Shown here: piece after piece, positions 48,591 through 60,310 of the stretch
Numbering within the stretch: position 1 is the first letter of the stretch
How the letters are laid out: the number at the start of each line of letters is the position of its first letter
From: Rhinopithecus roxellana
Lineage: Eukaryota; Chordata; Mammalia; Primates; Cercopithecidae
Length of the DNA: 64,000 nt
Assembly (NCBI RefSeq): GCF_007565055.1
Contig: NC_044568.1
Coordinates: 43,418,156 to 43,482,155, forward strand
Direction of reading: 5' to 3'
Notes under the pieces: generated by a model
What the model saw: the letters and a program-made list of their open reading frames with translations, nothing else
Databases searched by the model: none
What the model was told of the DNA's origin: nothing
Position numbers and translations under genes: made by a program

Positions 48591-50230
48591 GTGATGAAGT
48601 CACACATCAGAAAGCAATCTCTCAGAAAGCTTCTCTCTAATTATTATGTGAGGATACTTCCGTTTTCACCATGGGCCCCTATGGGCTCCCAAATATCACT
48701 TTGCAGGATGCACGAAAACAGCGTTAGCAAACTGTTCCAAGAAGGGAAGAGTGGAACTCTGTGTGATGAAGTCACACATCGGAAAGCAATCTCTCAGAAA
48801 GCTTCTCTCTAGTTATTATGTGAGGATACTTCCGTTTTCACCATGGGCCCCTATTGGCTCCCAAATATCTCTTTGCAGAATCCACGACAACAGTGTTAGC
48901 AACTGTTCCAAGACGGGAAGGGTGGTACTCTGTGTGATGAAGTCACACATCAGAAAGCAATCTCTCAGAAGGCTTCTCTCTAGTTATTATATAAGGATAT
49001 TTCCTATTTCATCATTGCTCCCTATTGGCTCCCAAATATCACTTTGCAGTTTCCACGAAAATAGTGTTTGCACACTGCTTCCTGATGTCTAAGTTGTAAG
49101 TCTGTTTAATGAACTCACTGCTCAGAAAGTACTTTCTCAGAAAGTTTCTTTCACGTTTTGAAATGATGAATTTTCCTTTAGCTGTGTACGCCTCAATGCG
49201 ATTCAAAGAAGCCCTTCTCAGATTTCTCAAAGACAGTGTTAATGGACTGTTCCACGAAACATAATTGTGACTCTGTGAGATGATTTCACACATCACCAAG
49301 AAGTTTCTCAGAAAGCTTATTTCTAGTTTTCATCTGAGGATATTTCCTTTGTCAACATAAGCTTCATTGCGCTATGAAGTATCTAATTCCAGATTTCCAG
49401 AAAACTGTGTTAACAAACTGCTCACTGAAGAGAAACGTGTAACTCTGTGAGTTGCATTCCCACATGGCAATCCAGTTTCAAAGAAGGCTTCTTTCCAGTT
49501 TTCATCACAGGATATTTCCTTTTTCACCGTAGTCCTCAATGGGCTCCCAAATACCACTTTGCAGAATGCCCGACAACAGTGTTAGCAAACTTTTTCAAGT
49601 AGGGAAGGGTGGAACTCTGTGTGATGACTTCACACATCAGAAAGCAATCTCTCAGACAGCTTCTCTCTATTTATTATGTGAGGATATTTCCTTTTTCACC
49701 ATGGGCCCCTAAGGGCTCCCAAATATCACTTTCCAGTTTCCACGACAAGAGTGTTAGCAAACTGCTTCCTGAGGTCTAAGTTGTAAGTCTGTGAGATGAA
49801 CTCACTGATCAGAAAGAAGTTTCTCAGAAAGCTTCTTTCACGTTTTGAACTGATGAAATTTCCTTTATCAGCGTAGACCTCATAGCGATCCAAGGAAGCC
49901 CTTCTCAGGTTCCTCAAAGACAGCGTAAATGGACTGCTCCACGAAACATAAGTGTAACTCTGTGAGATGAATTCACACATCACCAAGAAGATTCTACGAA
50001 ATCTTCTTCCTAGTTTTCATCTGAGGATATTCCCTTTGTTACCGTAAGCTTCATTGTACTACGAAGTATACAATTGCAGATTTCCAGAAAATGTTAACAA
50101 ACTGATCAATGAAGAGAAACGTGTAACTCTGTGAGTTGCATTCACACATGGCAATGCATCCTCTCAGAAGGCTTCTTTCCAATTTTAATCTGAGGATATT
50201 TCCTTTTTCACCATAGCCCTCAATGAGCTC
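48590..50230 (+). repeat. Segment paralogous to 6.0-7.5 kb
   Basis: Matches 6030-7490 at offset ~42555 before and 42727-42729 after 6140, the jump being one extra E monomer here. Shared rare variants: gttagcaactgttcc, cattgc-ccctattggctc, tctgtttaatgaactc, aaagtactttctcag, tttagctgtgta, cataattgt, gagatgatttcac, tccagtttcaaagaagg and gaaaatgttaacaaactg. In the 6-7.5 kb copy this segment abuts the HOR array; here ordinary cyclic satellite follows. Confidence 0.87.
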
Positions 50231-51192
50231 CCAAATATCACTTTGCAGAATCCACGACAACAGTGTTAGCAAACTGTTCCAAGAAGGGAAGGGTGGAACT
50301 CTGTGTGATGAAGTCACATATCCGAAAGCAATCTCTCAGAAAACTTCTCTAGTTATTATGTGAGGATACTTCCTTTTTCATCATGGGCCCCTATGGGCTC
50401 CCAAATATCGCTTTGCAGAATCCACGACAAAAGTGGTAGCAAACTGTTTCAACAAGGTAAGTGTGGAATTCTGCTGATGAAGTCACATATCAGAAAACAA
50501 TCTCTCAGAAAACTTCTCTCTAGTTTTTATGTGAGGATACTTCCTTTTCCACCATGGGGCCCTAAGGACTCCCAAATATCACTTTGCAGAATCCACGACA
50601 ACACTGTTAGCAAACTGTTCCAGAAGGGATGGGTGGAACTCTGTGTGATGAAGTCACACATCAGAAAGCAATCTATCAGAAAGCTTCTCTCTAGTTATTA
50701 TGTGAGGACATTTCCTTTTTCACATGGGCCCCTATGGGCTCCCAAATATCACTTTGCAGTTTCCACGAAAAGAGTATTAGCAAACTCCTTCATGAAGTCT
50801 AAGTTGTAAGTCTGTGAGATGAACTCACTGATCAGAAAGAAGTTTCTCAGAAAGCTGCTTTCACGTTTTGAACTGACGAAAATTCCTTTATCATTGTAGG
50901 CCTCAATGTGATCCAAGGAGCCCTTCTCAGGTTCCTCAAAGACAGTGTTAATGGACTGCTCCACGAACCATCAGTGTAACTCTGTGAGATGAATTCACAC
51001 ATCACCAAGAAGTTTCTAGGAAAGCTTCTTTCTAGTTTTCATCTGACGATATTTAATTTGTTACCGTAAGCTTCATTGCACTATGAATTATCTCATTGCA
51101 GATTTCCAGAAAACTGTGTTAACAAACTGATCACTGAAGAGAAACGTGTAACGCTGTGAGTTGCATTCACACATGGCAATCTACTTTCTCAG

Positions 51193-51227
51193 AAGGCTTC
51201 CTGGAAGCCTTAAACCTGGAAAGGTTT
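51193..51227. repeat. Two adjacent small palindromes inside a C/D boundary
   Basis: aaggcttcc-t-ggaagcctt (51193-51211) is a perfect 9-bp-arm palindrome. Directly after it, aaacct-ggaa-aggttt (51212-51227) is a second one with 6-bp arms. Normal monomers have gaaggcttctttccagttttaa here, so about 16 bases of inverted copy have been added. This looks like a fold-back (snap-back) replication product. Confidence 0.85.
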
Positions 51228-53729
51228 AATCTGAGGATATTTCCTTTTCACCATAGCCCTCAATGAGCTCCCAAATATCACTTTGCAGAAACCACGACAA
51301 GAGTGTTAACAAACTGTTCCAAGAAGGGAAGGCTGGAACTCTGTGTGATGAAGTCACATTTCAGAAAGCAATCTCTCAGAAAGCTTCTCTCTGCTTATTA
51401 TGTGAGGATACCTGCTTTTTCACCATCGGCCTGTATGGGCTCCCAAATATCACTTTGCAGAATCCACGACAACAGGGTTAGCAAACTCTTCCAAGAAATG
51501 AAGGGTGGAACTCGGTGTGATGAAGTCACACATCAGAAAGCAATCACTCAGAAAGCTTCTCTCTAGTTATTATGTGAGTATATTTCCATTTTCACCATGG
51601 GTACCTATGGGCTCCCAAATAGCACTTTGCAGAATCCACAACAACATTGTTAGCAAACTGTTCCAAGAAGGGAAGGGTGGAACTCTGTGTGATGAAGTCA
51701 CATATCAGAAAGCAATCTCTCAGAAAGCTTCTCTCTAGTTTTATGTGAGGATACTCCCTTTTTCACCATGGGCCTCTACAGGCTCCCAAATATCACCTTT
51801 CAGTTTCCACGAAAGGAGTGTTAGGAAACTGCTTCCTGAGGTATAACTTGTAAGGCTGTGAGATGAACTCACTGATCAGATAGAAGTTTCTGATAATGCT
51901 TCTTTAACTTTTTGAACTGATGAAGTTTCCTTTATCAGCGTAGGGTCAATGCGATCCAGAGAACTACTTCTGAGGTTCCTCAAAGACAGTGTTAATGGAC
52001 TGCTCCACGAAACCTAAGTGTAACTCTATGAGATGAATTCACACATCCCCAAGAATTTTCTAAGAAAGCTTCTTTCTAGTTTTCATCTGAGGATATTTCC
52101 ATTGTCACCGTAAGCTTCATTGCGCTAGGAAGTATCTAATTACAGATTTCCAGAAAACTGTGTTAACAAACTGATAACTGAAGAGAAATGTGTAACGCTG
52201 TGAGATGCATTCACACATGGGAATGTAGTTTCTCAGAAGGCTTCTTTCCAGTTTTAATCTCAGGATATATCCTTTTTCACCATAGCCCTCAGTGAGCTCC
52301 CAAATATCACTTTCCAGAATCCACGACAACAGTGTTAGCAAACTGTTCCTAGAAGGGAAAGGTGGAACTCTGTGTGATGAAGTCACATATCAGAAAGCAA
52401 TCTCTCCGAAAGCTTCACTCTAGTTGCTATGTGTGGATACTTCTTTTCTCACCATGGGCCCCTATGGGCTTCCAAATATCACTCTGCAGAATCCACTACA
52501 ACAGTGTTAGCAAACTGTTCCAAGAAGGGAAAGGTGGAACTCTGTGTGATGAAGTCACACATCTGAAAGCAATCTCTCAGAAAGCTTCTCTCTAGTTTTT
52601 ATGTGAGGATACTTCTTTTTTCACCATTGGCCAATGGGCTCCCAAATATCACTTTGCAGTTTCCACAAAAGAGTGTTAGCAAACTGCTTCCTGAGGTCTA
52701 AGCTTTAAGTCTTTGAGATTAACTCACTGATCAGAAAGAAATTTCTGAGAATGATTCTTTCACGTTATGAACTGAAGAAAATTCCTTTATGAGCAAGTGC
52801 CTCAATGCGATCCAAAGAGACCCTTCTCAGGTTCCTCATAGATGGTGTTAATGGACTGTTCCACGAAACATAACTGTAACTCTGTGAGATGAATTCACAC
52901 ATCACCAAGAAGTTTCTAAGAAAGCTTCTTTCTAGTTTTCATCTGAGGATATTTCCTTTGTCACCGTAAGCTTCACTACGCTATGAAGTATCTAATTGCA
53001 GATTTCCAGAAAAGTGTGTTTACGAACTGATCACTGAAGAGAAAGGTGTAACTCTGTGAGGTGCATTCACACATGGCAATGCAGTATTTCGGAAAGCTTC
53101 TTTCCAGTTTTAATCTGAGGATATTTCCTTTGTCAACATAGCCCTCATTGAGCTCCCAAAGCTCACTTTGCAGAATCCACCACAACAGTTTTATCAAACT
53201 GTTCCAAGAAGGGAAGGTGGAACTCTGTGTGATGAAGTCCCATATCAGACAGCAATCTCTCAGAAAGCTTCTCTTGAGTTTTTATGTGAGGATACTTCCT
53301 TTTTCACCATGGGCCCCTACGGGCTCCCAATATCACTTTGCAGAATCCACGACAACAGTGTTAGCAAACTGTTCTAAGAATGGAAGGGTGGAACTCTGTG
53401 TGATGAAGTCACATATTCGAAAGCAATCTCTCAGAAAGCTTCTCTCTGCTTTTTATGTGAGGATACTTCTTTTTTCACCATGGGCCCCTTTGGGATCCCA
53501 AATATCACTTGGCAGAATCCACGACAACAGTGTTAGCAAACTGTTCCAAGATGGGAAGTGTGGAACTCTGTGTGATGAAGACACATAACCGAAAGCAATC
53601 TCTCAGAAAGCTTCTCTCTAGTTTTTATGTGAGGATACTTCCTTTTTCACCATGGGCCCCTAAGGGCTTCCAAATATCACTTTACAGAATCCACAACAAC
53701 AGTGTTATCAAACTGTTCCAATAAAGGAA

Positions 53730-53760
53730 GGGTGGAATTCTGTGTGATTCTGTGTGATGA
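53730..53760 (+). repeat. 12-bp tandem duplication in an E monomer
   Basis: The normal attctgtgtgatgaag is expanded to attctgtgtgattctgtgtg followed by atgaag, a short direct duplication that shifts monomer length by 10-12 bp. Confidence 0.8.
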
Positions 53761-53864
53761 AGTCACACATGAGAAAGCAATCTCTCAGAAAGCTTCTCTC
53801 TAGTTATTATGGGAGGATAGTTCCTTTTTCACCATGGGCCCCTACGGTCTCCCAAATATCACTT

Positions 53865-53945
53865 TGTAGTTTCCCCTAAAGAGTGTTCATTTCCCCTAAA
53901 AGAGTGTTCATTCATCTCTGTGAGATGAATTCACACATCACCAAG
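53865..53945 (+). repeat. A/B fusion monomer with a local duplication
   Basis: An A front (cactttgtagtttcccct) is followed by two copies of tttcccctaaa(a)gagtgttcatt, then directly by a B tail (ctctgtgagatgaattcac). About one monomer's worth of sequence (A tail plus B front) is missing relative to the A-B order. Confidence 0.85.
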
Positions 53946-55190
53946 AAGTTTCTAAGAAAGCTTCTTTCTAGTTTTCATCTGAGGATATTTCCTTTGTCAC
54001 CGTAAGCTTCACTACGCTATGAAGTATCTAATTGCAGATTTCCAGAGAACTGTGTTAACAAAATCATGACTGAAGAGAAACGTGTAACTCTGTGAGTTGC
54101 ATTCACACATGGCAATGCAGTTTCTCAGAAGGCTTCTTTCCAGTTTCAATCTGAGGTTATTTCCTGTTTGACCATAGCCCTCAATGAGCTCCCAAATATC
54201 ACTTTTCAGAATCCATGACAACAGTGTTAGCAAACTGTTCCAAGAAGGGAAGGGTGGAACTCTGTGTGATGAAGTCACTCATCAGAATGCAATCTCTCAG
54301 AAAGATTCTCTCTAGTTTTTATGTGAGGATACTTCCTTTTTCACCATGGCCCCCTATGGGCTCCCAAATATCACTTTGCAGAATCCACGACATCAGTGTT
54401 ATCAAACTGTTCCAAGAAGGGAAGGGTGGAACTCTGTGTGATGAAGTCACACATCAGAAAGCAATCTCTCAGAAATCTTCTCTCTAATTATTATGAGAGG
54501 ATATTTCCTTTTTCACCATGGGCCCCTATCGGCTCCCAAATATCACTTTGCATTTTCTACGAAAACAGTATTAGCAAACTGTTTCCTGAGGTCTAAGTTG
54601 TAAGTCTGTGACATGAACTCACTTATCAGAAAGAAGTTTCTCAGAAATCTTCTTTCACGTTTTGAACTGTTGAAATTTCCTTTATCAGCGTAGACCTCAG
54701 TGCGATCCAAAGAAGCCCTTCTCAGGTTCCTCAAAGACAGTGTTAATGGACTGCTTCACGAAACATAAGTGTAACTCTGTGAGATTAATTCACATATCAC
54801 CAAGAAATTTCTCAGAAAGCTTCTTTCTAGTTTTCAACTGAGGATATTTTCTTTGTCACCCTAAGCTTCAGTGGGTTATAAAGAATCTAATTGCAGATTT
54901 CCCGAAAACTGTGTTTACAAACTTATCACTGAAGAGAAACGTGGACCTCTGTCAGTTGCATTCACACATGGCAATGCAGTTTCTCAGAAGGCTTCTTTAC
55001 AGTTTTAATCTGAGGATATTTAATTTTTCACAATAGCCCTCAATGAGCTCCCAAATATCACTTTGCAGAATCCATGACAACAGGGTTAGCAAACTGTTCC
55101 AAGAAGGGAAGGGTGGAACTATGTGTGATGAAGTCACACATCAGAAAGCAATCTCTCAGAAAGCTTCTCTCTAGTTATTATGTGAGGATA

Positions 55191-55916
55191 ATTCAGGAGA
55201 ACCATCTCACATGCAGAGACATACATAGGCTCAAAATAAAGGGTTGGAGGAAGATTTACCAAGCAAATGGAGAACAAAAAAAAGCAGGGGTTGCAATCCT
55301 AGTCTCTGATAAAACAGACTTTAAACCATCAAAGATCAAGAGAGACAAAGAAGGCCATTACATAATGGTAAAGGGATCAATTCAACAGGAAGAGGTAACC
55401 CTCCTAAATATATATGCACCCAGTACAGGAGCACCCAGATTCATAAAGCAAGTCCTTAGAGACTTACAAAGATACTTAGACTCCCATACAATAATAATGG
55501 GAGACTTCAACACTCCACTGTCAACATTAGACAGATCAACCAGACAGAAAGTAAGAAAGGATATCCAGGAATTGAACTCATCTCTGCACGAAGCGGACCT
55601 AATAGACATCTATAGAACTCTCCACCCCAAATCAACAGAATATACATTCTTCTCAGCACCACATCGCACTTATTCCAAAATTGACCACATAACTGGAAGT
55701 AAAGCACTCCTCAGCAAATGTAAAAGAACAGAAATTATAACAAAGTGTCTCTCAGACCACAGTGCAATCAAACTACAACTCAGGACTAAGAAATTCAATC
55801 AAAACCGCTCAACTGCATGGAAACTGAACAACCTGCTCCTGAATGACTACTGGGTACATAAGGAAATGAAAGAAGAATTAAAGATGTTCTCTGAAACCAT
55901 GAGAACAAAGATATAA
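55191..55916 (+). pseudogene. L1 ORF2 remnant: endonuclease domain
   Basis: Encodes most of the APE-like endonuclease that nicks target DNA in L1 retrotransposition. Visible catalytic motifs: QE at the very start (Glu43 region), GDFN at 55500-55511 (Asp145/Asn147 region) and SDH at 55752-55760 (His230 region). The N-terminal ~40 residues are absent. The frame ends at a TAA (55914-55916) after a one-base deletion near 55900 in the gaaaccatgagaac stretch. The frame is open into the upstream satellite for 39 codons, back to an ATG at 55074, giving a 280-codon fusion frame with no evidence of expression. Confidence 0.92.
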
Positions 55917-56475
55917 TATACCAGAATCTCTGGGACACATTTAAAGCAGTGTGTAGAGGGAAATTTATAGCACTAAATGCCCACAAGAGAAAGCAGGAAA
56001 GATCTAAAATTGATACTCTAACATCACAATTAAAAGAACTAGAGAGGCAAGAGCAAACACATTCAAAAGCTAGCAGAAGGCAAGAAATAACTAAGATCAG
56101 AGCAGAACTGAAGGAGATAGAGACACAAAAAACCCTCCAAAAAATCAATGAATCCAGGAGTTGGTTTTTTGAAAAGATCAACAAAATTGACAGACCGCTA
56201 GCAAGACTAATAAAGAAGAAAAGAGAGAGGAATCAAATAGACGCAATAAAAAATGATAAAGGGGATATCACCAGCGACCCCACAGAAATACAAGCAACCA
56301 TCAGAGAATACTATAAACGCCTTTACGCAAATCAACTAGAAAATCTAGAAGAAATGGATAATTTCCTGGACACTTACACTCTCCCAAGACTAAACCAGGA
56401 AGAAGTGGAATCCCTGAATAGACCAATAGCAGTCTGTGAAATTGAGGCAACAATTAATAGCCTACCCACCAAAAA
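55893..56475 (+). pseudogene. L1 ORF2 remnant: linker (Z/cryptic) region, second frame
   Basis: Continues ORF2 in another frame with recognisable L1 linker sequence (CRGKFIALNAHKRKQERSK near 55950-56010, SRSWFFEKINKIDRPLARL near 56155-56210). The homology ends at a one-base deletion in the A-run near 56471-56476, which shifts the frame just before the conserved PGPDGF motif; the shifted frame stops at 56548. Confidence 0.9.
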
Positions 56476-57977
56476 AGTCCAGGACCAGATGGATTCACAG
56501 CTGAATTCTACCAGAGGTACAAGGAGGAGCTGGTACCATTCCTTCTGAAACTATTCTAAGCAATAGAAAAAGAGGGAATCCTCCTTAACTCATTTTATGA
56601 GGCCAACATCATCCTGATACCAAAGCCTGGCAGAGACACAACGAAAAAACAGAATTTAGGCCAATATCCCTGATGAACATCGATGCAAAAATTCTCAATA
56701 AAATACTGGCAAAACGGATTCAGCAGCACATCAAAAAGCTTATCCACCATGATCAAGTGGGCTTCATCCCCGGGATGCAAGGCTGGTTCAACATTCGCAA
56801 ATCAATAAACGTAATCCAGCATATAAACAGAACCAAAGACAAGAACCACATGATTATCTCAATAGATGCAGAAAAGGCATTTGACAAAATTCAACAGCCC
56901 TTCATGCTAAAAAAGCTCAATAAATTCGGTATTCATGGAACGTACCTCAAAATAATAAGAGCTATTTATGACAACCCCCCAGGTAATAACATTCTGAATG
57001 TGTGAAAACTGGAAAAATTCCCTTTGAAAACTGGCACAAGACAAGGATGCCCTCTCTCACCACTCCTATTCAACATAGTCTTGGAAGTTCTGGCTAGGGC
57101 AATCAGGAAAGAGAAAGAAATCAAGGGTATCCAGTTAGGAAAAGAAGAAGTCAAATTGTCCCTGTTTGCAGATGACATGATTGTATATTTAGAAAACCCC
57201 ATTGTCTCAGCCCAAAATCTCCTTAAGCTGATAAGCAACTTCAGCAAAGTCTCAGGATACAAAATTAATGTGCAAAAATCACAAGCATTCTTATACACCA
57301 GTAACAGACAAGCAGAGAGCCAAATCAGGAATGAACTTCCACTCACAATTGATTCAAAGAGAATCAAATACCTAGGAATCCAGCTTACAAGGGATGTAAA
57401 GGACCTCTTCAAGGAGAACTACAAAAAACTGCTCAGTGAAATCAAAGGGGACACAAACAAATGGAAGAACATACCATGCTCATGGATAGGAAGAATCAAT
57501 ATCATGAAAATGGCCATACTCCCCAAGGTTATTTATAGATTCAATGCCATCCCCATCAAGCTACCAATGAGTTTCTTCACAGAATTGGAAAAAGCTGCTT
57601 TAAAGTTCATATGGAACCAAAAAAGAGCCCACATTGCCAAGACAATCCTAAGTCAAAAGGACAAAGCTGGAGGCGTCACGCTACCTGACTTCAAACTACA
57701 CTACAAGGCTACAGTAACCAAAACAGCATGGTACTGGTACCAAAACAGAGATATAGACCAATGGAACAGAACAGAGTCCTCAGAAGTAATACCACACATC
57801 TACAACCATCTGATCTTTGACAAACCTGAGAGAAACAAGAAATGGCGAAAGGATTCCCTATTTAATAAATGGTGCTGGGAAAATTGGCTAGCCATAAGTA
57901 GAAAGCTGAAACTGGATCCTTTCCTTACCCCTTATAGGAAGATTAATTCAAGATGGATTAGAGACTTAAATAGTTAG
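56476..57977 (+). pseudogene. L1 ORF2 remnant: reverse transcriptase domain, multiply broken
   Basis: The reverse transcriptase makes cDNA primed at the nicked target. PGPDGFTAEFYQ is visible from 56479. A stop TAA (56557-56559) replaces a sense codon. A one-base deletion near 56657 shifts the frame. The frame from 56673 holds the HHDQVGFIPGMQGW and SIDAEKAFDKIQ motifs, and a TGA at 57003-57005 follows. In the same frame the catalytic FADD is intact at 57165-57176. A one-base insertion just before 57975 creates the stop that ends this segment. Confidence 0.93.
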
Positions 57978-58895
57978 ACCTAATACCATAAAAACCCTAG
58001 AAGAAAATCTAGGTAGTACCATTCACGACATAGGCATGGGCAAGGACTTCATGTCTAAAACACCAAAAGCAACGGCAGCAAAAGCCAAAATTGACAAATG
58101 GGATCTAATTAAACTAAAGAGCTTTTGCACAGCAAAAGAAACTACCATCAGAGTGAATAGGCAACCTACAGAATGGGAGAAAATTTTTGCAACCTACTCA
58201 TCTGACAAAGGGCTAATATCCAGAATCTACAAAGAACTCAAACAAATACACAAGAAAAAAGCAAACAACCCCATCAAAAAGTGGGCAAAGGATATGAACA
58301 GACATTTCTCAAAAGAAGACATTCATACAGCCAACAGACACATGAAAAAATGCTCATCATCACTCGCCATCAGAGAAATGCAAATCAAAACCACAATGAG
58401 ATACCATCTCATACCAGTTAGAATGGCAATCATTAAGAAGTCAGGAAACAACAGTTGTTGGAGAGGATGTGGAGAAATAGGAACACTTTTACACTGTTGG
58501 TGGGATTGTAAACTAGTTCAACCATTATGGAAAACATTATGGCAATTCCCAAGGATCTAAAACAAGGTGTACCATATGACCCAGCCATCCCACTACTGGG
58601 AATATACACAAAGGATTATAAATTATTCTACTACAAAGACACATGCACACGTATGTTTAATGTGGCACTATTCACAATAGCAAGGACTTGGAATCAACCC
58701 AAATGTCCATCTGTGACAGACTGGATTAAGAAAATGTGGCACATATACACCATGGAATACTATGCAGCCAAAAAAAAGGATGAGTTTGCGTCCTTTGTAG
58801 GGACATGGAAGCAGCTGGAAACCATCATTCTTAGCAAACTATCACAAGAACAGAAAACCAAACACCGCATGTTCTCACTCATAGGTGGGAACTGA
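57978..58895 (+). pseudogene. L1 ORF2 remnant: C-terminal region with Cys-rich motif
   Basis: Resumes in the next frame (VRPNTIKTLEENLG, then MGKDFMSKTPKA at 58036). The conserved CxxxCxxxxxxxHxxxxC motif is complete at 58456-58509. A one-base deletion near 58548 (ttcccaagg for ttcctcaagg) shifts the frame. The last frame reads to the normal ORF2 end, SLIGGN followed by TGA at 58893-58895. Confidence 0.93.
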
Positions 58896-59119
58896 ACAAT
58901 GAGATCAAATGGACTCGGGAAGGGGATCATCACACACTGGGGCCTATCATGGGGAGGGCGGAGGAGGGAGGGATTGCACTGGGGAGTTATACATGATATA
59001 AATCATGAATTGATGGGAGCTGACGAGTTGATGGGGGCAGCACACCAACATGGCATAAGTATACATATGTAACAAACCTGCACGTTATGCACATGTACCA
59101 TAGAACTTAAAGTATTATG
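58896..59119 (+). other. L1 3' UTR
   Basis: Non-coding 3' UTR of the L1. It has the G-rich polypurine tract at 58951-58972 and then gctgacgagttgatggg, cataagtatacatatg and cacgttatgcacatg. The terminal acttaaagtattatg is a mutated form of the usual aaagtataataa end. No clean polyadenylation signal remains. Confidence 0.9.
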
Positions 59120-59143
59120 AAAAAGAAAAAAAGAAAAAAAAAA
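59120..59143 (+). other. L1 A-rich tail
   Basis: An A-run interrupted by single G bases, as in an aged poly(A) tail. The exact right end is ambiguous by a few bases because the inverted satellite begins with agaaacttctt. Confidence 0.85.
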
Positions 59144-59649
59144 GAAACTTCTTAGTGATGTGTGAATTCATCTCACCGAGTTACACTTATGTTTCGTGGA
59201 GCAGTCAATTAACACTGTCTTTGAGGAACCTGAGAAGGGCTTCTTTGGATCTCATTGAGGCCTACCATGATAAAGGAAATTTCATCAGTTCAAAACGTTA
59301 AAGAAGCTTTCTGAGAAACTTCTTTCTGATCAGTGAGTTCATCTCAGAGACTTACAAACTTAGACCTCAGGAAGCAGTTTGCTAACACTCTTTCCGTGGA
59401 AACTGCAAAGTGATATTTGGGAGCCCATAGGGGCCCATGGTGAAAAAGGAAATATCCTCCCATAATAAATAGAGAGAAGCTTTCTGAGAGATTGCTTTCT
59501 GATGTGTGACTTCATCACACAGAGTTCCAACCTTCCCTTCTTGGAACAGTTTGCTAACACTGTTGTCGTGGATTCTGCAAAGTGATATTTAGGAACTCAT
59601 TGAGGGCTATGGTGAAAAAGGAAATATCCTCAGATTAAAACTGGAAAGA

Positions 59650-60310
59650 AGCTTTCTTTGAAACTTCTTGGTGATATGTGAATTCATCTCACAGAGTTAC
59701 ACTTACTTTTCGTCGAGCAGTCCATTAACACTGTCTTTGAGGAACCTGAGAAGGGCTTCTTTGGATTCGCATTGAGGCCTACGATGATAATGGAAATTTC
59801 CTCAGTTCAAAACGTGAAAGAAGCTTTCTGAGGAACTTCTTTCTGATCAGTGAGTTCGTCTCACAGACTTTCAACGTAGACCTCAGGAAACAGTTTGCTA
59901 ATACTCTTCTCGTTGAAACTGCAAAGTGATATTTGGGAGCCCATAGGGGCCATGATGAAAAAGAAAATATCCTCACATGATAACTAGAGAGAAGCTTTCT
60001 GCGAGATTGCTTTCTGATATGTGACTTCATCACACAGAGTTCCACCCTTCCAGTCTTGGAACTGTTTGGTAACACTGTTATCTTGGATTCTGCAAAGTGA
60101 TATTTGGGAGCCCATAGGGACCCATGGTCAAAAAGGAAGTATCCTCACATAATAAATAGAGAGAAGCTTTCTGCAGGATTGCTTTCTGATATGTGACTTC
60201 ATCACACAGGTTTCCACCCTTCCCTTCTTGGAACAGTTTGATAACACTGTTGTCGTGGATCCTGCAAAGTGATATTAGGGAGCTCATTGAGGGCTATGGT
60301 GAAAAAGGAA
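59650..60310 (-). repeat. Inverted paralogue of 30.6-31.25 kb
   Basis: On the minus strand this shares with 30660-31250 the variants gttaccaaacagttccaag, agactggaagggtgg, gttatcatgtgagg, a shortened gtggcc/atggcccctatggg, gcagtttcaac and gttgaaagtctgtgag. The similarity covers D-E-A-B monomers in the same order on opposite strands. Confidence 0.8.

Larger units (their letters stand above)
41209..55190 (+). repeat. Alpha satellite, diverged cyclic block up to the large L1
   Basis: About 81 monomers in A-B-C-D(+E) order. It has duplications shared with 0-1 kb, 6-7.5 kb and 35-36.5 kb. It also has several non-standard monomers: a D/B fusion near 46.3 kb, a C/D fusion near 48.5 kb, a fold-back insertion at 51.19 kb and an A/B fusion near 53.9 kb. 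No gene, RNA gene or further transposon is visible. The last monomer stops after gttattatgtgaggata, where the L1 begins. Confidence 0.93.
55191..59143 (+). mobile_element. L1 (LINE-1), 5'-truncated, Old World monkey lineage
   Basis: A 3.95-kb L1 lacking the 5' UTR, ORF1 and about the first 40 codons of ORF2. It begins at attcaggag within the endonuclease domain and ends with a complete 3' UTR and an A-rich tail. ORF2 is broken by at least five frameshifts and two in-frame stops. The 3' UTR has the ctgacgagttgatggg arrangement typical of cercopithecid L1s. Alpha satellite on its left reads in the + direction and on its right in the - direction. No target-site duplication is apparent. It is a dead element. 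Confidence 0.96.

Noticed and set aside
55191..58895. The large L1 as a possibly active element
   Set aside because: It is 5'-truncated and ORF2 carries at least five frameshifts and two internal stops.
40800..59250. Idea that the L1 fragment at 40941 and the L1 at 55191 are two halves of one insertion split by the inversion
   Set aside because: Both contain the same 3' end, so they cannot be complementary halves, and the satellite beside their tails differs in variants and by about 22 bp in position.
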